Origin: Desulfurellales bacterium
Lineage (GTDB): Bacteria > Campylobacterota_A > Desulfurellia > Desulfurellales > Hippeaceae
Assembly (NCBI GenBank): GCA_027064405.1
Contig: JAMOPP010000122.1
Coordinates: 1 to 9,977, forward strand
DNA length: 9,977 nt
Direction of reading: 5' to 3'
A model generated the notes under the pieces. It did not search any database. It worked only from the letters and a program-made list of their open reading frames with translations, and was not told where the DNA came from. The number at the start of each line of letters is the position of its first letter. Position 1 is the first letter of the stretch. Of the stretch, positions 5,117 to 9,977 are shown piece by piece. A program made the translations under genes and the position numbers.

Positions 5117-7681
5117 ATGAAAGTAATAACCACTCACAAAAATCCCGATTTTGATGCAATATCAAGTTGTATAGCTGCAAAAAAACTCTATCCTGATGCA
5201 AAAATTGTTTTTCCGGATTTGCCCAAGCGTTCAACAAAAAGTTTTATGATACAGTCGATTATATATCAATATGTTGATTTGGAAAACAATATTGACTTTC
5301 ACAAAATTGATACTTTAATTATAGTTGATACCCATTCTAAACAAAGAATAGAGGAGAAGTTTTACCCTATTTTAGATTCTGCATATATTATATGCTATGA
5401 TCATCACGAAAAGGGAGATATTAAGTGCAATGAATTTTACAGTGTAAATTTTGGAGCAAATGTTACTCAAATGGTTTTAAAAATTCTTGATAAAAATATA
5501 GAAATTGACGATGCGGAAAGCACTCTTTTTATGATTGGAATTTATGAAGATACCGGCAAACTGCTTTACAATTCAACTACGCCTGAAGATTTTTTTGTAT
5601 GTTCCAAACTTCTTGAGAGAAATGCAGATTTGGAAACGGTAAAAAGTGTTGTAGAGCAGAATATAAGCGAAACCGAAGTAAGTATTTTGAACGAACTTTT
5701 AAAGAATAAAAGGGTTTACGAAATAAATTCCAAAAAAGCGGCTCTTTCCTTTGTGTCAAGGGAAGAATATATAGGCAATGTTGCTTCACTCGTTACAGAA
5801 ATACTTGAGATAGACGATGTAGATGTGGCTGTTGGTATCTTTAGAATGGCTTCAAGAATATATATTATAGGTCGCTCAAAAGACAAGGATATAAATATAG
5901 CATCTGTTTTAAAAAAGATGGGTGGCGGAGGTCATCCTCAGGCAGCAAGCGCAATTATCAAAGATATGACACTTATAGAAGTTGCCGAGAAGATGAGTTA
6001 CTATATTAGAAATGCCTTGTTAGATTCGGTAACCGCTAAGGATATAATGAGTTTTCCGCCTAAGTTTGTTTATTCCAACGACACTCTTCAAAGCGTTAAC
6101 GATACCATATTAAAAAGCGGTATGAATGCCCTTGTAGTGCTTGATAAAAAAAGTATGGATGTAGTTGGAATTATAACAAGACAGACTCTAAATAAGGCTA
6201 TGTTCCATAATATGCAGAATGAAGAGATATCTTTTTTTATGTCAACCGAATTTAGTGTCGTTGACAAAGATGAAAAGTTTGAGAATATTAAAAAAATAAT
6301 CTCCGAAGATAAGCAGAGACTTGTGCCTGTCTTGGACGATGGAAAGCTAACCGGCGTTATTACAAGAACAAATCTTCTTAAAATAGTGTCAGACGGACTT
6401 GATAAATCTTCATTGCTCCACATACATAATGTAGAGAAAGGTCTTGAAAAAACACTACCTGTTTACATTCTTAATTATCTAAAAAAAGCCGGAAATATCG
6501 CTAAAGAACTCGGTTATAATGCATATATTGTCGGTGGTGTAGTTAGGGATATGGTCTTAGGATATGAAAATCTCGATATAGATATTGTAATAGAGGGCGA
6601 TGGCGTAAAGTTCGCAAGGCGGTTTGCCAAAGAATATTCGGCAAGAGTGGCTGTTCACGAGGTTTTTAAGACAGCTACGGTTATCTTTAAAAACGGATTA
6701 AAAATAGATGTGGCTACGGCGCGTGAGGAGTATTATAAACTTCCCGGTGCGCTTCCTACAGTTGAGCAGAGCTCAATACAACTTGATTTGTATAGACGAG
6801 ACTTTACGATTAATACGCTTGCCATAAAATTAAATAATAGATTTGGCGAACTCCTTGACTTTTTTGGTGGATTAAAAGATATAAAAGAGAAAAAGATAAG
6901 GGTTCTGCATATGCTGAGTTTTGTTGAAGATCCTACAAGAATGTTTAGGGCTGTGAGATTCTCGGCAAGGTTTGGTTTTGAAATCGGTCAGCAGACGGAT
7001 AGGCTCATAAAGAGTGCCATAAAATTAGATATACTTAGCAAAGTGGATAGGGGTAGGATTTTTCATGAAATTGTTTTGATTATGAATTCAAAGTGCGTAA
7101 AATGCAGCTTTGAAATGATAGGAAAGTATAGATTAATTCACTCTTTAAATAAAAATATGATGATAGACAAAAGGATTTTAAACTATATAGAGAAGTGTGA
7201 ATATATAATAAGCAACTGCGACTTTTTGTGTAAAGCGCAAAAAATTAAAAAAGAGATGGTTTTTATTATTATGTTAGAATATCTCTTTAGAAAAAATTTA
7301 AGTTTTTCCAAAGAGATAGGTGCTGACGATAAAACCTGCAGAATATCCAAAGAGCTTTCTTATGAATTTAAAAATATAACAAATATGCTAAACAGCAGTC
7401 ATAGTAATGCAGAAATATACAAGATTTTGAATTCAATACCAATTGAGGGGGTTTTGTCTCTTTATGCTTTGAACAACAAGAATGATAAAATTAAAATTTA
7501 CCTAAATACCCTGTTGCATAAAAAACCCATAATAAGAGGAAAAGATTTAATTGAACTTGGATTTAAACCATCTAAAATATTTTCAGTTATTATAAACGAT
7601 GTTTTTGAAAATCAGTTAAACAATAAAATAAACTCCAAATATGAAGCTTTGGAGTTTGTAAAAAACAAATATAAAAATTAA
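5117..7681 (+). CDS. DHH-CBS-tRNA nucleotidyltransferase fusion protein
   Basis: I start this 854-residue protein at ATG 5117 because MKVITTHKNPDFDA is the normal beginning of a DHH domain; an in-frame TTG at 5081 would only add 12 atypical residues. Three modules are clear. First, a DHH phosphoesterase (about 1-300) with the metal motifs NPDFDA (9-14), IVDTH, DHH (95-97), EDTG and the DHHA1 motif GGGGHPQAA (269-277). Second, a CBS pair (about 305-425), likely binding an adenine nucleotide. Third, a class II nucleotidyltransferase (about 455-854) with GGVVRD (473-478), catalytic D487 and D489, RRDFTIN (560-566) and DPTRMFRAVRF (605-615). The last module adds A, CC or CCA to tRNA 3' ends, or poly(A); the sequence does not settle which. 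The fusion is known in several bacterial phyla, where some members are A-adding partners of a separate CC-adding enzyme. The last 200 residues are more divergent and should bind tRNA. Confidence 0.93.
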   Translation: MKVITTHKNPDFDAISSCIAAKKLYPDAKIVFPDLPKRSTKSFMIQSIIYQYVDLENNIDFHKIDTLIIVDTHSKQRIEEKFYPILDSAYIICYDHHEKGDIKCNEFYSVNFGANVTQMVLKILDKNIEIDDAESTLFMIGIYEDTGKLLYNSTTPEDFFVCSKLLERNADLETVKSVVEQNISETEVSILNELLKNKRVYEINSKKAALSFVSREEYIGNVASLVTEILEIDDVDVAVGIFRMASRIYIIGRSKDKDINIASVLKKMGGGGHPQAASAIIKDMTLIEVAEKMSYYIRNALLDSVTAKDIMSFPPKFVYSNDTLQSVNDTILKSGMNALVVLDKKSMDVVGIITRQTLNKAMFHNMQNEEISFFMSTEFSVVDKDEKFENIKKIISEDKQRLVPVLDDGKLTGVITRTNLLKIVSDGLDKSSLLHIHNVEKGLEKTLPVYILNYLKKAGNIAKELGYNAYIVGGVVRDMVLGYENLDIDIVIEGDGVKFARRFAKEYSARVAVHEVFKTATVIFKNGLKIDVATAREEYYKLPGALPTVEQSSIQLDLYRRDFTINTLAIKLNNRFGELLDFFGGLKDIKEKKIRVLHMLSFVEDPTRMFRAVRFSARFGFEIGQQTDRLIKSAIKLDILSKVDRGRIFHEIVLIMNSKCVKCSFEMIGKYRLIHSLNKNMMIDKRILNYIEKCEYIISNCDFLCKAQKIKKEMVFIIMLEYLFRKNLSFSKEIGADDKTCRISKELSYEFKNITNMLNSSHSNAEIYKILNSIPIEGVLSLYALNNKNDKIKIYLNTLLHKKPIIRGKDLIELGFKPSKIFSVIINDVFENQLNNKINSKYEALEFVKNKYKN

Positions 7682-9345
7682 TTATTCTTTTTCGCCCAAT
7701 TATCTCTCAGCCCTACCGTTTTATTAAAGACAGGAAGTTCATTTTGAGTATCTTTGTCTGCAGAAAAATATCCCTTTCTTAAAAACTGAAAGTGCTCAAA
7801 GGGTTTAGCAGAACGAAGAATAGGCTCGGCTTTTGCTTTAATAATTTTAAGTGAATTTTTGTTTATGTTTTGTGTAAAATCTTCATCACTTTCAACATCA
7901 TCAGGATTCTCTTTAGTAAAAAGATTTTCATATTCTCTTATCTCAATATCTATCGCATCTTTGACAGATAACCAATGCAAGCTTCCTTTCACCTTTCTTT
8001 TGTCCCGACTCCACCCGCCTTTTGTCTCAGGGTCATATGTGCAGTGAATCTCTGTAATATTTCCATCACTGTCTTTTTGAATATTTGTGCATTTTATATA
8101 GTACGCACCTATCAATCTTACCTCTTTTCCCGGTGACAATCTGAAGAATTTTTTCGGCGGATTCTCCATAAAATCACTTGCCTCAATGTAAATATATCTG
8201 GAAAAGGTTACCTTTCTTACACCTGCTGACTCATCCTCAGGATTGTTTTTTACATCTATTTCTTCGCTCCTGTTTTCATCATAATTGTCAATTATCAATT
8301 TTATAGGATTTTCGACAACCATAACCCTTTGCGCTTTTTTATTTAAATCGTCTCTTACGCAATGTTCCAAAAGTGCGAAATCTATGACACTTTTGCTCTT
8401 TGCAACTCCTATTTTTTCTGTAAATTCTTTTATGGATTCAGGCGTATATCCCTTCCTTCGCAAACCTTTAATCGTAGGCATTCTCGGATCATCCCACCCT
8501 GTTACATACCCCTCATCTATAAGTTTTATAAGTTTTCTTTTGCTTAAAACCGTATATGTTAAATTTAATCTTGCAAATTCTATCTGGCGCGGATGGAAAA
8601 CCTCTAACTGCTCCAAAAACCAATCGTAAAGCGGCCTATGGTCTTCAAATTCAAGTGTGCATATTGAATGTGTAACTTTTTCTATTGAATCTTCAATGCC
8701 GTGAGCCCAATCATAAGTTGGATAGATGCACCATCTGTCTTTTAGTCTATGGTGTGTTTTATAAGAAATCCTATACATAACCGGGTCTCTTAGATTTAAA
8801 TTAGGAGATGCCATATCAATTTTTGCTCTTAACACACATTCTCCCTCTTTAAATTTTCCGCTTTTCATCTCTTTAAAAAGATTTAGATTTTCTTCTATAC
8901 TCCTATTTCTATAAGGACTTTCCTTTCCGGGTTTTGTGAGCGTTCCTCTGTATTCTCTAATTTGCTCCGGTGACAAATTACACACATAAGCCTTACCTTT
9001 TTTTATAAGATATACAGCGTATTCATACATCTTATCGAAATAATCGGATGCATAAAATTCTCTGTCCTCCCAGTTAAATCCAAGCCACTTTACATCTTCT
9101 TTTATGGAGTTAACATAATCCTCATCTTCTTTTGCGGGATTGGTATCGTCGAATCTTAGATTGCATTTCCCGAGAAACTTCTCAGCAAGAGAAAAATTTA
9201 GAAATATTGATTTTGCATGTCCTATATGCAGATATCCGTTTGGTTCAGGCGGAAATCGAGTAACGACTGTTTTATATTTATTGTTCTTTATGTCCTCTGC
9301 AATTATTTTTTCTATAAAATTTGAAACTCTGTTTTCATCTTCCAT
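7678..9345 (-). CDS. glnS: Glutaminyl-tRNA synthetase
   Basis: The 555-residue protein is a full-length class I synthetase, nearly the same size as the E. coli enzyme (554). It charges tRNA-Gln with glutamine in the cytoplasm using ATP. PPEPNGYLHIGH (32-43) contains the HIGH signature, DDTNP is at 66-70, and LSKRK (267-271) is the KMSKS-like loop. The C-terminal beta-barrel anticodon-binding region runs to FNKTVGLRDNWAKKNN, a typical GlnRS ending. I chose ATG 9345 because GGAGGG lies 10 bases ahead; an in-frame TTG at 9351, only 4 bases from that site, and a farther TTG at 9378 are less likely. GlnRS rather than GluRS is supported by the close match of these motifs and of the C-terminus. It converges on the nucleotidyltransferase gene, sharing the stop bases TTAA (7678-7681). 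Having GlnRS means this cell does not depend only on the Glu-tRNA-Gln amidotransferase route. Confidence 0.97.
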   Translation of the reverse strand: MEDENRVSNFIEKIIAEDIKNNKYKTVVTRFPPEPNGYLHIGHAKSIFLNFSLAEKFLGKCNLRFDDTNPAKEDEDYVNSIKEDVKWLGFNWEDREFYASDYFDKMYEYAVYLIKKGKAYVCNLSPEQIREYRGTLTKPGKESPYRNRSIEENLNLFKEMKSGKFKEGECVLRAKIDMASPNLNLRDPVMYRISYKTHHRLKDRWCIYPTYDWAHGIEDSIEKVTHSICTLEFEDHRPLYDWFLEQLEVFHPRQIEFARLNLTYTVLSKRKLIKLIDEGYVTGWDDPRMPTIKGLRRKGYTPESIKEFTEKIGVAKSKSVIDFALLEHCVRDDLNKKAQRVMVVENPIKLIIDNYDENRSEEIDVKNNPEDESAGVRKVTFSRYIYIEASDFMENPPKKFFRLSPGKEVRLIGAYYIKCTNIQKDSDGNITEIHCTYDPETKGGWSRDKRKVKGSLHWLSVKDAIDIEIREYENLFTKENPDDVESDEDFTQNINKNSLKIIKAKAEPILRSAKPFEHFQFLRKGYFSADKDTQNELPVFNKTVGLRDNWAKKNN

Positions 9346-9355
9346 TTTCAATGAG

Positions 9356-9361
9356 CCCTCC
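9356..9361 (-). promoter_or_regulatory. Ribosome binding site of glnS
   Basis: On the minus strand GGAGGG lies 10 bases before the ATG at 9345. The site decides between that ATG and the far-upstream TTG at 9378, which lies ahead of the site. A TTG at 9351 with 4-base spacing is too close. Confidence 0.7.
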
Positions 9362-9464
9362 AAAACTAAAAATAGCAAACATCGTTAAGAATAATGATTT
9401 TTAATATATAATCAATATAAATATAAAGCTTATGAATAACTCCTAACAACAAATTGAGACCATT

Positions 9465-9491
9465 AATAACAACAGAGCAATTTTCTTGCTC
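9465..9491 (-). terminator. Possible weak terminator after the Cache-domain gene
   Basis: Read on the minus strand, GAGCAA and TTGCTC (9475-9491) form a 6-base-pair stem with a 5-base loop, followed by the T-rich stretch TGTTGTTATT. It lies 77 bases past the upstream gene's stop. The stem is short and the T-run interrupted, so efficiency would be low. Confidence 0.35.
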
Positions 9492-9568
9492 AAATTAAGG
9501 AATTATGCACTATCACAACACTCTTAAGATGCAGGACTGACAATACCATCCAACGGTAGTTATATTTG

Positions 9569-9977
9569 TTAAGGTAGCATACCTATCCTTAATCCACCCC
9601 AATGTTTACCTTCAACATATATTGGCACGGATATATCATACATTGCATTTCCGGTATCTCTCATATATGTTTGGATAAGAATATCCTCTGTGTTTTGACC
9701 GGCAGCAAGACCCGTTTTGTCGTTAAATAGTCTCATAGAGCGATTGCCCACTAAATCCTTTTCATAATCTCCGGTTAGAGGTTTATCGTATATGGAATTG
9801 TGTGCAGGAAGATAGCCGTTATTGTCAACAAGCACAACAAATTTGAATTTGGGATCAAGACCCAATATTTTATCCTCAATGGGCTGAATGTTTTGTTTTA
9901 CGAAATCCGTAAACCTTGTTTTATACTTCTTAGGATTTGTGTTTGGAACTTCTATGTAGTTTCTATCCCAAATGTCG
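9569..9977 (-). CDS. Probable chemoreceptor C-terminal Cache-like domain, 5' end missing
   Basis: The frame is open from the window edge to the TAA at 9569-9571, giving 135 residues of a C-terminus; the TTG at 9865 is internal. The visible part starts DIWDRNYIEVPNTNPKKY, continues through TRFTDFVKQNIQPIEDKIL, then shows FVVLVDNNGYLPAHN, LVGNRSMRLFND, DTGNAMYDISVPIYV and ends GKHWGGLRIGMLP. From memory this matches the Cache-like sensory domain found at the very C-terminus of a group of methyl-accepting chemotaxis proteins, after the signalling helices rather than in the periplasm. The signalling domain itself would lie beyond the window, so the receptor assignment is an inference. It could also be another Cache-bearing signalling protein such as a kinase or cyclase. 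It would be the second chemoreceptor in this 10 kb. glnS follows on the same strand after 223 bases. Confidence 0.7.
   Translation of the reverse strand, partial: DIWDRNYIEVPNTNPKKYKTRFTDFVKQNIQPIEDKILGLDPKFKFVVLVDNNGYLPAHNSIYDKPLTGDYEKDLVGNRSMRLFNDKTGLAAGQNTEDILIQTYMRDTGNAMYDISVPIYVEGKHWGGLRIGMLP

Larger units (their letters stand above)
9346..9568. other. Intergenic region upstream of glnS
   Basis: These 223 bases separate the Cache-domain gene from glnS, both on the minus strand. I see a possible weak terminator hairpin (9465-9491) and the glnS ribosome binding site. The 80 or so bases before glnS are very AT-rich and must hold its promoter if it is transcribed alone, but several -10-like hexamers overlap and no single pair stands out. 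No T-box-like leader, tRNA or small gene is recognisable. Confidence 0.5.

Noticed and set aside
8285..8629. A plus-strand ORF of 114 residues inside glnS
   Set aside because: It is antisense to well-conserved GlnRS sequence including the KMSKS-like loop and shows no family resemblance.
9346..9378. TTG at 9378 as the glnS start
   Set aside because: It lies upstream of the GGAGGG site, whereas ATG 9345 is 10 bases after it and gives a protein of normal GlnRS length.

Overview
The window is AT-rich bacterial DNA carrying two membrane chemoreceptor genes, a DHH-CBS-tRNA nucleotidyltransferase fusion and a bacterial-type glutaminyl-tRNA synthetase. This points to a motile, low-GC, Gram-negative bacterium. 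A member of the Deferribacterota or a similar lineage would fit, but that is a guess from gene content and base composition and cannot be proved from the window.

Left part (1-1929, plus strand): the end of a surface-glycan type locus. A sialidase-like beta-propeller protein, cut by the window start, is followed after 22 bases by an SpsF-type cytidylyltransferase. That second protein carries a C-terminal tail resembling the first part of an SpsG/PseG domain, but the tail stops early and lacks the usual catalytic histidine motif. The two genes look co-transcribed.

A 498-base gap (1930-2427) follows, with no convincing gene. It holds a promoter-like pair, an imperfect long inverted repeat, and two tiny ORFs joined by a TAATG overlap, the first encoding a very hydrophobic peptide.

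Middle (2428-4469, plus): a complete NIT-domain methyl-accepting chemotaxis protein, closed by a strong intrinsic terminator. Only 11 bases past that terminator starts a 3-methyladenine DNA glycosylase (4481-5077), followed by the large DHH/CBS/tRNA nucleotidyltransferase (5117-7681). Neither of these two genes has a visible Shine-Dalgarno sequence, and each has a -10-like hexamer 6-7 bases before its ATG, so leaderless mRNAs are possible. The other three complete genes all have good ribosome binding sites.

Right part (7678-9977, minus): glnS converges on the nucleotidyltransferase gene, and both stop codons are read from one shared TTAA. Upstream of glnS, on the same strand, lies the 3' end of a second probable chemoreceptor, represented by a C-terminal Cache-like sensory domain that runs off the window.

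Functionally the window mixes three themes: glycan or nonulosonate-like sugar activation at the left, chemotaxis (two receptors), and information processing (base-excision repair, tRNA 3'-end synthesis, tRNA-Gln charging). I see no CRISPR array, transposase, phage gene, rRNA or tRNA gene. The architectures are mostly known; the least explained points are the truncated SpsG-like tail, the 498-base gap and the possible leaderless gene pair.
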